DNA of 64,000 nt from Ambrosia x helenae (Eukaryota > Streptophyta > Magnoliopsida > Asterales > Asteraceae). Every line of letters begins with the position of its first letter. Positions within the stretch are counted from its first letter, which is position 1. The position numbers and the translations under genes were made by a program. Below are positions 12,215-24,385 of this stretch, in pieces. The stretch covers positions 102,376,688 through 102,440,687 of the forward strand of contig CM061225.1 in NCBI GenBank assembly GCA_030844895.1, read 5' to 3'. The notes under the pieces are model-generated. The model saw only the letters and a list, made by a program, of their open reading frames with translations. It was not told the DNA's origin and did no database searches.

Positions 12215-12272
12215 TTTGAGTTAAAGCAGCAAACTGGACCAAACACCAGGGACGAAAATGGCAGTTAACTCT
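11125..12272. mobile_element. Fold-back element with hAT-like 8-bp duplication
   Basis: Long inverted ends (GGGTTAACTGCCATTTTCG and CGAAAATGGCAGTTAACTC) are flanked by AAAAATAA at 11117-11124 and 12273-12280. The inside holds CT-rich DNA (11348-11420), a block of CCGAATCCGAAT-type palindromes (11500-11620) and a long poly-A (about 12175-12210). Short reading frames here are repeat artefacts. Confidence 0.7.
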
Positions 12273-12429
12273 AAAAATAAAAAAACTTATTTCATTTAAC
12301 TATAAAAATATATGAATAATGTATGAATGATAAATTTTAGTTATTCAGGTGTTTTTCTAGTTGCTTAATTTAATTATATTTTATCAATTTCGTTTTCTTT
12401 TAAGGTTTAATATTACGTGCAAAATATAA

Positions 12430-13428
12430 AGGGAATTGAATTTTAATAATATAAACTATTTGAAATTGTTCGTTGGCATCATAAATTAAAAAATTAGCCA
12501 TATATAACCTGTACTATTAACTCATTGGATTTTGACACCTAATTTGTGTTAAGTCACTAACCTAGTTAGATTGGGGTGGCACGTCAGCATGCCACGTCAT
12601 TAGGGCTGCAAACGAACTGAACTTTCAGCGAATAGTTCATGAACCGTTCAGCGGGAAGTTCGTTTGTGTTCGTTTAGTTAAACGAACGAACATGAAAAGA
12701 GGTCGCGTTCCTTAGTTTATGTTCGTGAACATTCGGTAACGTGTTCGATAGTTTATTAAGTTTTTTAATTTTTATACATTTTTTATATTCTTTTATTTTT
12801 ATTTATTTTACCCAATAAACCTACTTTTTGTATCCAATATATGTTTCCACGTGCCAACGTTGATGCCCTCCACCTCCAACTTCCTTCTCCAATACTAAGT
12901 ATGTTTGGACAATTAGGTTATATGTTGGGTGAATCTAGCTAATGTCTTATTGTATGTGAATTCGATGTTATTCAAAAGTAATATATGGTCGTTTGTGTTT
13001 GTTTCCGTTCATAAACACTTGTTTGTATTCATTAATGTTTGTTTGTGTTCGTGTGCGTTCATGAACAAAATTAACAAACGAACACGAACATGAGTGTTTT
13101 CTTAACAAACGAACACGAACAGAAAATCTCGTGAGCGAAAGTGTTCATTAACTGTTCGTGAACACATAATTTTCTTAACAAACGAATACGAACAAGACCT
13201 TGTTTGTGTTCGTTCGGTTCGTTTGCAGCCCTACACGTCATATTGTGGGTGCCACGTCAGATTGGGGGTGGCACGTCAGCCAAAACACTAACTGGTTAAT
13301 GACTTAACCCAAATTGGGTGCCAGAATCCAATAAGTTAATAGTACAGGTTATATATGGCCAATTCTTTAATTTAGAGTGCCAACGGCCAATTTCGAATAA
13401 TTTAGATTATTGAAATACAATTCCCCAA
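12430..13428. mobile_element. Long fold-back element
   Basis: The outer arms of about 170 bases are inverted copies of each other. The left arm contains AACCTGTACTATTAACTCAT and the right arm its reverse complement near 13335-13355. It is interrupted by the hAT-like element at 12601-13233. The outer borders are approximate. Confidence 0.7.
12601..13233. mobile_element. hAT-like element rich in CGAAC repeats, nested
   Basis: Termini TAGGGCTGCAAACGAAC and GTTCGTTTGCAGCCCTA are flanked by the exact 8-bp duplication CACGTCAT (12593-12600, 13234-13241). The body is a series of GTTCGTTTGTGTTCG repeats that fold on each other. Relatives lie at 20322-21051 and in the 46-48.7 kb complex. Confidence 0.88.
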
Positions 13429-13566
13429 ATATATGTTCATTTTACAGAGAGAAGGTTTTTCTAATGTTTATGTTTATCCATTTATAAAAAAAAATGTTAA
13501 TCTATTCTGTCAAAATTAATAATTTCAAATATTTTCTTCTGCATCATTTCTCATCTGTTTTAAATT

Positions 13567-13817
13567 TTTTTTGAACGGCCAACAAATCAATTCCGAGCAT
13601 TCTTGAAGTACCTACTGGATAAAGGAGTATTCTGAGAGTAACCCGGGTCCACCAGTAATTTCACACCAGTTCCCGAGGAAAACTCGCCGCCCGAAAACCC
13701 ACTGCGGTAAAACCCGACCCACCACTAGCATTTTGATGCTGGTAGAGTGGTAGGACACGAACTCTTTACCTCTCATAAGGAAAGCAAGGAGAATATCACT
13801 CAACAATTGACTCATGG
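13567..13817 (-). mobile_element. tRNA-derived SINE
   Basis: Its poly-A side (T run and GAACGGCCAAC on the plus strand) is at the left. The flanking duplication GTTTTAAATT is at 13557-13566 and 13818-13827. The body is shared with the copies at 15022, 22922 and 34540. Confidence 0.78.
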
Positions 13818-13827
13818 GTTTTAAATT

Positions 13828-15008
13828 AGTCATACTTCTAGTTTTAAAGATGGACAATTGACTAGACTAGTTTAGGTCCCCGGTTTCTTAAAATGTGATT
13901 GATGTGATACCACAATCATTATGATCATATAACTTTGAAGGGCTTTGTGTATTTATTTAAAATAAGTGGGCAAAACCTAGGCGGTTCATTGTGAATGTAA
14001 AAACTTGTAATGTTCGGTTGGTATGAATAAATAGTTTATTTTTATTTAAAGTGGTGTTTTTTTTGTTCTTAACAATTTCTTTCTACTCTTTCTGTGTTTG
14101 ATTAATTAACTAGTTAATCAACTTAGTATTTGATCTTGTGTGTGTTTTGATAGAAAGTTGATGGACTTATGAGTGTACCCGTGGCGTGTAAAAACCCACG
14201 CATTTATAAGCTAACCTAACTCAACGTGAAGTGATTAGCTCATTTGTGTTTGGAAACATTCACACTTGGTTGATTCTTAACTATCAAAACTCCACTTAGG
14301 GTCGGTACGGTCTATATACTTGGTCCTTGTGATAAGTCAAGACTTGGTTGAGCGACTTAGCTATATGGTCTCTGTGTTAGCTTTGGCGTAAACCAAGGAT
14401 TGGTGAACCCGTGTTAGAAGTAAACTGTCTATATTTTCTTCTATTATTATATTGCCGCACAATTAATATATTAGATTAATCATTTTTTGAAAAACTAATT
14501 ATTTCAAGTAGGGGATGAGCGTAAGCGGGAGACTACGTCGCCTCTACCATCAATTCCATAAACTATTTTTTGTATCTAGAGGTTGTTACAAGGAATTTAG
14601 GATTCAACGTTGAAAAATATACTACATCTTTTGATTGAGCATTCTTGGTACGTATAATTATTCATGTGAAAATGCTCTAGTTTTTATTAGTTAAAACCTA
14701 TATTATATTTTAATTCGCAAATAAGAGAAACTACATGTGTCCCACTCTCAGTTTCCAAGTGGTCAAATAATTATGCATGTTACTTCACGAATTCAACGAA
14801 AGGGTTGAAATCTGAAAAATTGAATTTCATTTATCGAATTATTTAGGTCCTCCAATAAGATTATAATGACTTTAATTAATTTATTTTATAATTAAATAGA
14901 TGAAAATTGAAAATTTGTAAAATGTTTTTTTAGAAAGGGAGTATAAAAAGTATATAGAGGGTGCATTTAGTCCACCCTTTATGGTTTATTTTGTATTAGG
15001 AGTTTCAG
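13828..15008. other. Intergenic, no gene seen
   Basis: The sequence is mostly AT-rich. The part at 14150-14570 has a mixed composition and may be an old retrotransposon LTR fragment, but no ends or coding motifs could be shown. Confidence 0.4.
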
Positions 15009-15021
15009 ATTATTTTGAATT

Positions 15022-15338
15022 TCTTTTTTTGAACGGCCAACGAATCAATTTTCGAGTACTCTCGGGCACCCTTTTGGCGAATCAGGTACTCGAGAGTACC
15101 CGGGCCAGCAATTGCCACCAATTCCCGGGAAAACCCGACCACTCACCCGCCCGAAGGCACGACAGTGAAATAATCGGTAAAACCGGTCGGGATCAGGACT
15201 CGAACCCAAGCCAATGGCCGGGTCATCCCTCATTTCCCCTTCACCAATGTCCTCCAAATGTAACTAGTGAGAATTGAACCCAAGCCTCCCTTAAAAAACT
15301 TAAGGCCCTCAACCAACTAGGCTACAAGTGTTGGACAT
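15022..15338 (-). mobile_element. tRNA-derived SINE, full-length
   Basis: The exact 13-bp duplication ATTATTTTGAATT lies at 15009-15021 and 15339-15351. Read on the minus strand, it has a tRNA-like head (TAGCCTAGTTGG A box, GGTTCAATTC B box), a body with a CCCGGGTACTCTCG core and an A-rich tail after TTGGCCGTTC. Confidence 0.88.
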
Positions 15339-15351
15339 ATTATTTTGAATT

Positions 15352-15794
15352 AGATTTTGGTTACAGATGTCGGTATGATTTGGTTTATAAAACTTTATTG
15401 TAATTAAACCCACAATGAGCGGATTCATTAGTCATCGTCATCGCTTATAATGTACATTTTCAATTATATCATCTACTTGTGTTTTAATCACTAGATACAA
15501 AAAAGGGTTTTCTCTGTTAGCATGATTATTTAGGTAGATTTCTTATTGTGGGTGGCTTTGACTTTTTAAGTCCATTTTGGACCATTGATTCCCAACTGTC
15601 TTCTTTATCACAAACTATAATGGGTTTTCAGAGACAAAATGGTGGTTTGAATAAGTAATGCAGCTAGGCTATTGGGTATAGGGACAATTTAAAAGAGTTT
15701 TTCTTCATGCCACGTAGGAGCCACGTAAGCGAAGAGGGATTGTCCTCTTTTTTGGGACATACCAAGGGTATGGGACAACCACCCTTTATTTATT

Positions 15795-15853
<59 letters not shown>

Positions 15854-15924
15854 ATCAATACACACATACCAGATCGAGAGAGAGACTTGCACCACCATCA
15901 TCGTCGTTCAAAAGGTTCTCTCTG

Positions 15925-15957
<33 letters not shown>

Positions 15958-16229
15958 GAGCCGTTCAAAAAAAATAATAAAATTATAGAAGAGAGAGAGA
16001 AGAGAGGCCCGTCCTGTTCGTCCTCTGCAGGACGTTTGAGACGAGGACGGGCCAGCGGAGGCGGTGTTGGCGACGAGGACGGACCGGAACGATCCGTGAG
16101 ACGATCCCCACACCGAGCAGTCATATGTGCTTAAAGACAAACACTACACACCAATCAAATAACTTAAGCCACTTGTCAAACTTACTGAACATAAAAAAAA
16201 AGAAAGTAAATTTATGGTAGTGATGCAAT
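15352..16229. other. Intergenic with microsatellites
   Basis: It holds a (TTTA)n/(TTA)n array at 15783-15852, a T run near 15927-15953, a GA run near 15987-16004 and GC-rich DNA with a GAGACGAGGACGG stretch. No gene is supported. Confidence 0.6.
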
Positions 16230-16540
16230 TTTTTTAGGCTAAATGTATTTGCACACCCCGATCTCATATTTACACATCTCCGTCCTTTATACGCTATGTA
16301 TAAGGTCATATGCGGCGTATGGGAGGTCTGACATGATGAGAATATTGTGGCCCCTATACGTCACGTGTATGCCTATACGCCACGTATAGATCTACACGCG
16401 GCCGCGTATAGATCTTGACATGACTCTGATTGATGACCATTAATGACGCGTGAGAGTTTGTGTAACTCTCTATATACGGCGTATAGAGCTGTACACCATG
16501 TATAGAGGGGTGTGCAAACAATTTTAGGGTGTACCATTAT
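16230..16540. repeat. Element rich in TATACGCCGTATA-like palindromes
   Basis: The ends read TTTGCACACCCC and GGGGTGTGCAAA. Between them are at least seven short palindromic or near-palindromic motifs such as CTATACGCCACGTATAG and GCGGCCGCG. It is probably a MITE. It recalls the CTACGGCCCGTAG motifs at 46-47.7 kb. Confidence 0.6.
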
Positions 16541-16569
16541 CACCACCGTTTTTTATCTACCATTTAAAT

Positions 16570-17330
16570 ATTTTTTTTAAAGATTGATTTTATTAAGAAA
16601 TAAACACTAGCAAGATACTTGATAACAAGCAACACCAAACAGTTTATAGAAAAGAAAAAATTACACCAACTACTCCACTCTTGTTAAACAATTTGTTCCT
16701 AAGTTTTTACCCATAGGAAGTCGAGGGCATTAACGTCTTCTAGTATTCTTGAAACCTCCACTCGCTTATTTGAGAAAACAACCTCAGTGTGTATTTTCCG
16801 AATCAACCAACACGCTATTAGGACAATAGTTTGAACCATCTTTTTCTTGTTGATCAATCCTTGAACATGTTCATGGAGTTGAAGAAGGTCAGCAACTGAA
16901 AATGCAAAAATGGGAGGAATTGTCGCCCAACTTGACACCATTTGCCACACCACTAAGCATAGCATAAACGAAGTGAGCAAATGTTTCACCTTCTCACCGC
17001 AAAGAGGACATAGCAAGTTTGTAATGTGAATGTTACTTTGTTGTAGTGCCATTCTTGTAGGAATCCTATCCAAATTCAGTCTCCAATCGAAGATGTTGAC
17101 TTTTTCATGGTAGCCAATGATTCCATTCAAACACGTTGATGTTTGGGAATGGTGTTGCTGTTTTTGAGAGTATATATGGCAGAATGATTTTACCGTGAAT
17201 GACACATTTGAATCCGGTTCTCACCTGCAACTATCTTTTACTCATGAGTCTAACCAAAACCGAATGTCTAAGCCATTACCAATAGACCCTTTGATGAGAT
17301 GATTCGTGTGAACATTGTCAATTTTTAGTG
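16570..17330 (-). pseudogene. LINE 3' remnant with zinc-binding RT domain (zf-RVT)
   Basis: A minus-strand reading frame at 17205-16699 encodes the typical C-terminal LINE segment, with FDWRLNLDRIPTRMALQQ, then CPLCGEKVKHLLTS, then VVWQMVSSW. Upstream (about 17330-17230) the GSIGNGLDIRFWLDS motif of plant LINE RTs is still readable but is followed by a stop and a small deletion. An A-rich 3' end lies near 16570-16600. It is a 5'-truncated, inactive copy. Confidence 0.88.
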
Positions 17331-18025
17331 GATGGTCCCTTTTTCAATATATTTTGTCATACCCCAAAACAACCCCTTTTAGTAGAAGGATGTTAGATTT
17401 GGAACTAAAGTGAATAGTTGAGATCACCTACCTCCATAGCATGCTCGTCTTCGTTTTGTACCTCCAAGCCTATTTAGTGAATAGGCCATTGTTCATATCT
17501 TTTAATCTACTCAAAGCTCAACCCCCCCCCCCCCCATCTGCTTCGAGTTTATAATTTTTTCCCAACACACCCAATGCATTTTACTTCTGTCCACCGTATT
17601 TTCAAAAAAAAACATAGTTTCTCATCTTTTCAAGTTTACTAATTACGTTTGCAGAGGAAAGATAAAGCGAAAAGTAATAAAGGGTACCATTCAAATTCTA
17701 GTGATCATCTTTTAAGCATGGGTAACAACTTTTTACACTACCTAATATATGACAAGAAATAATCAGATTTTGATTCGATCACATAATTTTGCCTATTTAA
17801 TAAACATTTCGTATTCTGGTTAACTTGTTCAACCCGTTTAATAATTGCGTCGTTTTCAAGGTGTACAAAGAAAAAATACGTGTCCAACCCATTTACGACC
17901 TTATGTTAACATGTTAACTCGCTTACTACTTGACAACAACCCATTTATATCATGACAACCCCTTTACAACCATCAACCCTTTAATTTTGACTTGCCAACA
18001 TTTATTTGACATGTTTAAACAAACA
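17331..18025. other. Intergenic, no gene seen
   Basis: AT-rich sequence with a run of 14 C at 17522-17535. There is no coding signal. Confidence 0.5.
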
Positions 18026-18428
18026 ATTTTCAAAAGTATTCCAATTAGGTCACTCGTACATTTTTTGTCCCAATTAGGTTACTTAACATTCAAATCGATT
18101 CTTGTGAAATACTATATGTGTCAAGAATGAAATGGATGAGAAGATATTGGGGTAGAGATTTTTAATATACGTAATTATATTAAAAAGAAAATAACATGTT
18201 AATTATATTAAAAAAATATAAAGTATGTTAAAATCCATGTCATCACTTAACATCGGCATTAATAAATAGAAAAAAAAAAAGAAAGAAATAAAAAGCCACA
18301 TTACCATAGTTATCTATGAAATAGGTGAAAAAACCTATAATTTATATAAAACGTTAATGTTGAGTGACCTAATTGAGAAAAAAAAAACATTAAGTTAACT
18401 GACCTAATTGGAACACTTTTGAAAGTTG
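18026..18428. mobile_element. Fold-back MITE
   Basis: The left end TCAAAAGTATTCCAATTAGG pairs with the right end CCTAATTGGAACACTTTTGA. Inner arms with GTGACCTAATTG also pair. No target duplication was assigned. Confidence 0.65.
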
Positions 18429-18440
18429 GTTACTATCCTA

Positions 18441-19725
18441 CAAAATTACCCCTATTAATATGATGAATACGGAAAAGTAAAATAATAAATCAAGGTCATA
18501 GCTCGGGTTTAATACCGTACCTCTTTAGATGCGAATTAAAATATAATATAGGTCACGTTCAGCGGTTCGGGTTAGTTTTTCAACCTAACATCCAGGCTGT
18601 CACCCGAATGGATAGTTAGAAATTAACCGTCTCTTGAGAGTTATGTTTGTAGTTGGGTTGTTTTTGTATTTTGTAAAGTTTTACAAAGTTGCAAGGAAAA
18701 GAGTATGATGTGTTACGTTAAGCTCGACTTATGGTTGTGTTTTGATTCTTTAATTATTATTTTGTTTCTGAAATTGTACATAGTCACATTAACAATAATT
18801 CAAGCATCAAATAATTAAGCAAAAGACAAATGTTGGATACGCCTAATGTGAGGTTAGAATCTCTAGCACCATGATTTTTTTTAGTGCAACTTCAATTCAT
18901 GCGAAAGATTCCTTCTTTTTAATTTTAGTATTATATAAGTATTATTAATTAATTAAGAGAAATTAGATTTAAATACCCTAAACTAGTTTTTTTTTTTTTG
19001 CCGATATCACTCTCAACTATCATTTTGACTATCAATACTCTCAACTTTACAATTTGTTTGTTATGTCAAAATAATAATTCGGAATGATATCGACCAACAA
19101 ACAATAGTTTAAAGTATTTAAAGTAAATTTCTCATTAATTATCATAATTTAATATGATACAACGCTTAAATTGATAGGCACTTAGGCAGTAAATAAAATT
19201 GTATAATTATGAATCATATACATTACTAGGTTATATCCCGGAAGCTTCTCAGGCTAAATAAATCTAATATGAAGTGACAATATACGTTTGGATGAGAAGC
19301 AGAGGCAGGAGCAACCACTGCAATGTGTGATTGAGGCGATGATTTTGAAGGTGTGGCTTTTTTAGAAACGACTGGTTTTGTCATATTCTATTTTGGATGA
19401 AAACAAAATTCTTATTTAAAGTTTTATTTAATGTAAATATTAAACAAATAAGAGATAAACGTGAAATTATGATTTAATAATATTATTTCATATGATAGAG
19501 AATTGAGATAATCATAAAACTTTTATTTGTGATATAGTAAAGTAATAATAATATAAATAAAGATAAATATGGTAAAGTAATAACAAAGATAAAGATTATT
19601 AATTAATAAATATTGGGTTAATTAAGTTATTTATAAACTAAATTTTTTGGCAGGAATTAAAGGGTGGGGATAGATTCACCAAGTGACATGTGTCCCCGCC
19701 TCATCTCCCGAGTGTTTCCCGGAAT
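18441..19725. other. Intergenic, no gene seen
   Basis: A small fold-back (about 18957-19137, inverted GAGAAATT...TTTAAATAC ends) is visible. The rest is AT-rich without coding signal. Confidence 0.5.
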
Positions 19726-20200
19726 AGAAAAATCTAATATGAAGTGACAAAATGTGTGTATCGTAAAAACAACAAGTCGTTTTTTCAGATTTTTTTTAAA
19801 GAATCAACACTCGATAACTCATAAAAACTACTTCTAATTCTGCGTGTGCACATCTTACTCAGTGAATTTGTCATTTCCTCAATACATTCTAAAGCTGTGA
19901 TGTGAACTTGGGAAAAAACAACCAAATTGGTATAAAATGATATGTCATGATGATGATTGATTTAAGAGGCATGCATGGTGGGGTGATTAACTATCACTTA
20001 TTAGCTAGAGATTTACCTGGTCTCTAAGAATTATAGGCTACATCTAACCGGCTTAGCAACATTTGTAATCAAGTTCCTAACAGCACCAATCGAAATACAC
20101 AAAAAAAAAATCTTATCAAACTGACTACATCTGTGAATATATATATATATATATGTAGTTAGCGGGTTCTTATATATAACAGTAGGTTTAAAAGCATATA
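19726..20200 (+). repeat. Dispersed repeat, copy 1
   Basis: It shares long stretches in the same orientation with 38884-39690, for example TAATATGAAGTGA, GACTACATCTGTGAATATAT and GTAGTTAGCGGGTTCTTATA. The family is not recognised. Confidence 0.75.
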
Positions 20201-20321
20201 TGCTATCATAATATGATTAGTGACTTGCCTAGATATGAGTAACCTAATGCAAATGCTCTTAACACAATTTCTAATTCCTTTATAATCTGACTTTTGTACC
20301 GAATTTATGACAAAAAAAAAA

Positions 20322-21051
20322 TAGGGCTATAAATGAACCAAACGTTCAGCGAACAATTCATGAACTGTTGGGCAGGGTGTTCGTTTGCGTTTGTTCATTT
20401 AATAAATGAACGAACATGAACATAGGTCGTGTTCGTGAACGTTCGGTAACGTGTCCGTTTATGTTTGTTTGTGTTCAATAGTCCATTAGGTTGTTAACTT
20501 TTTGTTTTAAGTACTTCAAAATTCCAAGCAATATTTTATTTAATAAATAGTATTGTTTTACATACTAGTGTTACTTCAAGTGTTTTAATTAACTATTATT
20601 TTGTGGACATTTTGGGTGGATAAAATGAACACTTTTAGTTTATTGTAGGAGGACTAAATGAGGATGTCAAGTTTAATATGATGATTTTGTGTTGTTTAGA
20701 TGTTATTTTGTGGTAATTATGTGATCAAACATTATGTCAAGGGATAATATGATTAGTATATTTTGGGTGGATAACGTCTGTAATGAAAAATGTTGGTGTT
20801 GTTTGATATTTAATACGAAGTTTGTGTTTGTTTCTATTCATAAACTCTTGTTTGTGTTCCCTTTTGTCCGACACCTAAATTTAACAAACAAACACAAACG
20901 AACATGAACACGTTCATTTTCTTAACGAACAAACACGAACAGAAAATCTCGTTCGGTAAGTGTTCATTAATAGTTCGTGAACACGATATCTCCTTAACGA
21001 ACGAACACAAACAAACTTTGTTCGTGTTCATTTGGTTGGTTTACAACACTA
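20322..21051. mobile_element. hAT-like CGAAC fold-back element
   Basis: It starts TAGGGCTATAAATGAACC, ends TTGGTTTACAACACTA and is built of GTTCGTTTGTGTTCG repeats like the 12601 element. ACAAAAAA is found at or near both sides. Confidence 0.75.
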
Positions 21052-21268
21052 ACAAAAAATGACATGCACAAATAATGACCAAGTGTAAACTACTAAAATT
21101 GTCATTGAGATTTGGGCATTTTTTATCACATTCATCAAGTTCTTCCTTGTAACTGAGCCCTTCAGTTGAACTCGATTGATGAATGAACGAACAGACTCAA
21201 TTAGAACTGCGAGGGTATGGAGGTGCTAGTTAGTGGTGGTTTATCTTTATGCTGATATTTTAGTTTTA

Positions 21269-21325
21269 GAGTTAATAGCCAATTTCATCCCTGAGGTTTG
21301 GTCTAGTTTGCCACTTCAGTATAAA

Positions 21326-21376
<51 letters not shown>

Positions 21377-21508
21377 AAATCAACACCTGTGGTTTGGAAT
21401 TTTTTTGCCAAATTCTTCCTTTTCACTAACTCAGTTAAAAAATGTTGTTAATGTCAGGGGTAGTGTTGTCATTTCACAAACCTCAGGGATGAAATTGGCT
21501 ATTAACTC
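21269..21508. mobile_element. MITE with long T run, copy 1
   Basis: The inverted ends GAGTTAATAGCCAATTTC and GAAATTGGCTATTAACTC are perfect. A T run of more than 40 bases fills 21330-21374. The same family appears inverted at 22296-22503. Confidence 0.82.
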
Positions 21509-21514
21509 AATTTT

Positions 21515-22295
21515 TTTTTTTTTTTTTCTAAAATATCTACCTTATCCCACCCCCACCATAGTACCCCCTCCCCTATATCTCTCTCCCTATCTTACATTCT
21601 CTCTCGCTCTCTCTCTCCCTCCCTCCCTCCCCCTCTCTCTCTCTCTCTCTCTCGCTCTCGTCTTTTTCTTCTTCCGTGTAGACTTCACCAACAACAACAA
21701 TCATAACTTTTACCACAATCTTCTGTGTCAATCGATTCGTCTTCCCCACAAAACCCTAGAAAGAATAATGATCCAATCGACTAAAGAAACGGCCACGAAT
21801 GCCGGATTAAACATAGGGCTTTTGATGAGGAAGAATAGGCGAGTAGAAAGCATGGAAAACTTACGGGTTGGGTGCATGATTCAGAGGAGGAGGATGACGA
21901 CCGGTAAGTCTTAACTCCGACGAGACGTGAATCGGATAATAGGGACGATTAGATGCGAATTTGAGAGTGTTAAAGGGTTTGTTCAAGGTTTCTGGGTCGA
22001 ACCATATGTTGCATTTATACTAGGTCGTTTAAATGCGTCGTGTTTGACTTCTTGGTCTAGTGCCGAGATTTATGGATCAAATTGGACGCGTTCGAATGTG
22101 ATTTACAGATCAATACTGTTTTGGAAAGTGTCGGTTGATGATGAGGAGCGTGTAGGAATCAATTAATTTGGTCAAAACGCGTTTTGGGTGGGTTTCCAAG
22201 TTTGGCCAGAGCTTGCCGGAATTATCACCGGATTTACTGGTTTTTGGGCGGGATTGGTTTAAAGCTGGAATTTAGATATTTTAGGAAAAAAATTT
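21515..22295. other. CT-rich tract and unassigned sequence
   Basis: A strong CT microsatellite lies at 21580-21660. The following 500 bases have balanced composition and two short open frames (21405-21914, 21927-22166). I do not recognise either, and they overlap repeat DNA. Confidence 0.4.
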
Positions 22296-22503
22296 GAGTT
22301 AATAGCCAATTTCGTCCCTGAGGTTTGTGAAATGACAACACTACCCCTGACATTAACGACATTTTTTAACTTGGTTAGTGAAAAGGACGAATTTGGCAAA
22401 AAAATCCAAACCACAGGTGTTGATTTGCTAAAAAAAAAAAAAAACTTTTTTACTGAAGTGACAAACTGGACCAAACCTCAAGGACGAAATTGGCTATTAA
22501 CTT
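22296..22503. mobile_element. MITE with A run, copy 2 (inverted to copy 1)
   Basis: It begins GAGTTAATAGCCAATTTCG and ends ACGAAATTGGCTATTAACTT. The internal sequence is the reverse complement of copy 1 at 21269. Confidence 0.82.
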
Positions 22504-22921
22504 TTAGTTTTATTATAAATATGGTATTTTATTCAAATCACATATAATTTCATCCAATCATCCTTTACACAAAGGGGCTTCTCTCAATGTGAGATCATCA
22601 GCAAACGAAAGTAGAACAGAGCAAATAAATAGAGTTACTGAAGTGGATGAAACTGGCAACATGCACACAGGCATGAAGGAATTGTAAAAACTAAATAAAT
22701 AAATAAGACTTTTTTTTGGATGAATGTGACAAAAGTACATAAACCTCATGGATGAAATTATCAATTTACTCTAATAACAAATAATAACATAGTGCCAAAC
22801 TAATAATATGTAAGAAAACATAAGAATTAAAAAATATATACGGACGATATAGCTTCAACTTAAACTAGCCAAAACTGTTTATACGAATCGAATTGTGTCA
22901 ATTAAACTACAAACTTGCCAA

Positions 22922-23111
22922 CTTTTTTTTTTGAAAGGCTAACAAAGTCGTCACGGTTCATGTGAGAATCCCTTTATGACGAATTCAGGATACCCACAAG
23001 GCATCAGGTCCTTCAGGTCCACCAATCTAGGAAAACCCCGACCACCCACCATCTCGAAGACACGACAGTGAATAATCGGTAAAACCTGATATCCTCCAAG
23101 CCTCGAACTTG
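22922..23111 (-). mobile_element. SINE, truncated
   Basis: A T run plus GAAAGGCTAACAAAG and the core CCACCATCTCGAAGACACGACAG match the family at 15022. The tRNA-like head is incomplete. ACTTGCCA occurs at both borders. Confidence 0.6.
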
Positions 23112-23145
23112 CCACCTATTAAGCTCATCAATATCTATAAATTTA

Positions 23146-23443
23146 GGGGCTGTTTGGTAGCCTCTTAATGAGTCTCTTAACCATTCAGCGCTGAATGATT
23201 CAGCATTCAGCGCGTTTGTTTCAGCTTCTGAATGAAATGCTTAAGTCTGAATCATTAAGATTTGGGATGTTGCTGAACCATTAAGCACTGAACTATTAAG
23301 CATTAAACTAGGCTGAACCTTAATGAGGCTCCCCTATGAACGTGGGACAAGAAAACTAACCATTAAGAGGTCCAACTTAATGATTCAGCGCTTAACCATT
23401 CAGACCTCTTAATGATTCAGCATTTAATCAACCAAACAGCCCC
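23146..23443. mobile_element. Tourist-like MITE, copy 3
   Basis: GGGGCTGTTTGGT and ACCAAACAGCCCC ends are flanked by TTA at 23143-23145 and 23444-23446. Confidence 0.9.
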
Positions 23444-23449
23444 TTAGTT

Positions 23450-24222
23450 TGTGAGGGAGAAGATATGTCAAAATCAGATTGATATGACTTCATCTTTTTG
23501 TGATAAGAAGGGTAGCTAGAGACTAGAGTGGTCCATTTTGTTTACTACAAGTTTTTCCTTGGTAAGGCTTTCTTTCACCCGTTGCTTTTTGTGGATCTTG
23601 ATTTCAATTACCGTTAGTTTAACTTTTGACCCTTCGTTTATGTTGGAATTATGGCTTTGGTTATTTGAATTTGTTTTTGTCTATTAGGTCTCTAAAATGG
23701 GTGGTTTGTATTATTCTTGTACATGACTTGGGTGCAATTTGTTAACTTAGAGTATTCAGAATAGGTTCTTCATCCGTATACACATATTACACTAAAAATC
23801 ACTGTATTTCTCTCTCTTTTTTTTAATTAAATAATTATTTTTTAATATCTTTATCATTAATTTTTTTTCCCTCAGTGACAACCACTTTAAAAAATATTTA
23901 AAAAATAAATGCATGAAAACTGTGTTATTTCAAATATACCAATGGACAGTAGGTTCCCTATCTCATCCGCTCAAAACCACCCACAACCCTATCATAAAAT
24001 ATGAGGGATTCACTCACAAAATGAGTGACCTAATGTAAATGCTCTAATGTTTAATTGAATGGTTTAACAAATAACAATTGAATCAAGTCGATCAACTTAA
24101 GTCTTCTTTGAAGTGAGAAGATACATAAGAAAGAACACAAACAAACTAAAACCCCAACTATATCCAGCAAACTGTACAAAACAAACAAAGTTAATGAAAA
24201 GTTTAATTAGAAGTGAACTTGT
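23450..24222. other. Intergenic, no gene seen
   Basis: AT-rich sequence without recognised repeats or coding signal. Confidence 0.5.
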
Positions 24223-24230
24223 CTCATCTG

Positions 24231-24377
24231 CAGTGGCGGATCCAGAGGGGGTTCCTAGAAACCCCCTCGATTTGAAAAAAAAAATGAAAATTTTAGTGAA
24301 AAAAGTTGAAAAATTAATGAAAATCAATGATCTCTGCGAAAGAAACCACCTGGATATCAATTCTGGATTCGCCACTG
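24231..24377. mobile_element. hAT-like MITE (CAGTGGCGGATCCAG)
   Basis: Inverted ends CAGTGGCGGATCCAG and CTGGATTCGCCACTG are flanked by CTCATCTG and CTCACCTG, an 8-bp duplication with one change. Confidence 0.85.
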
Positions 24378-24385
24378 CTCACCTG

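Noticed and set aside
14981..15277. 98-codon frame
   Set aside because: It lies inside the SINE at 15022-15338, whose ends and duplications are clear.
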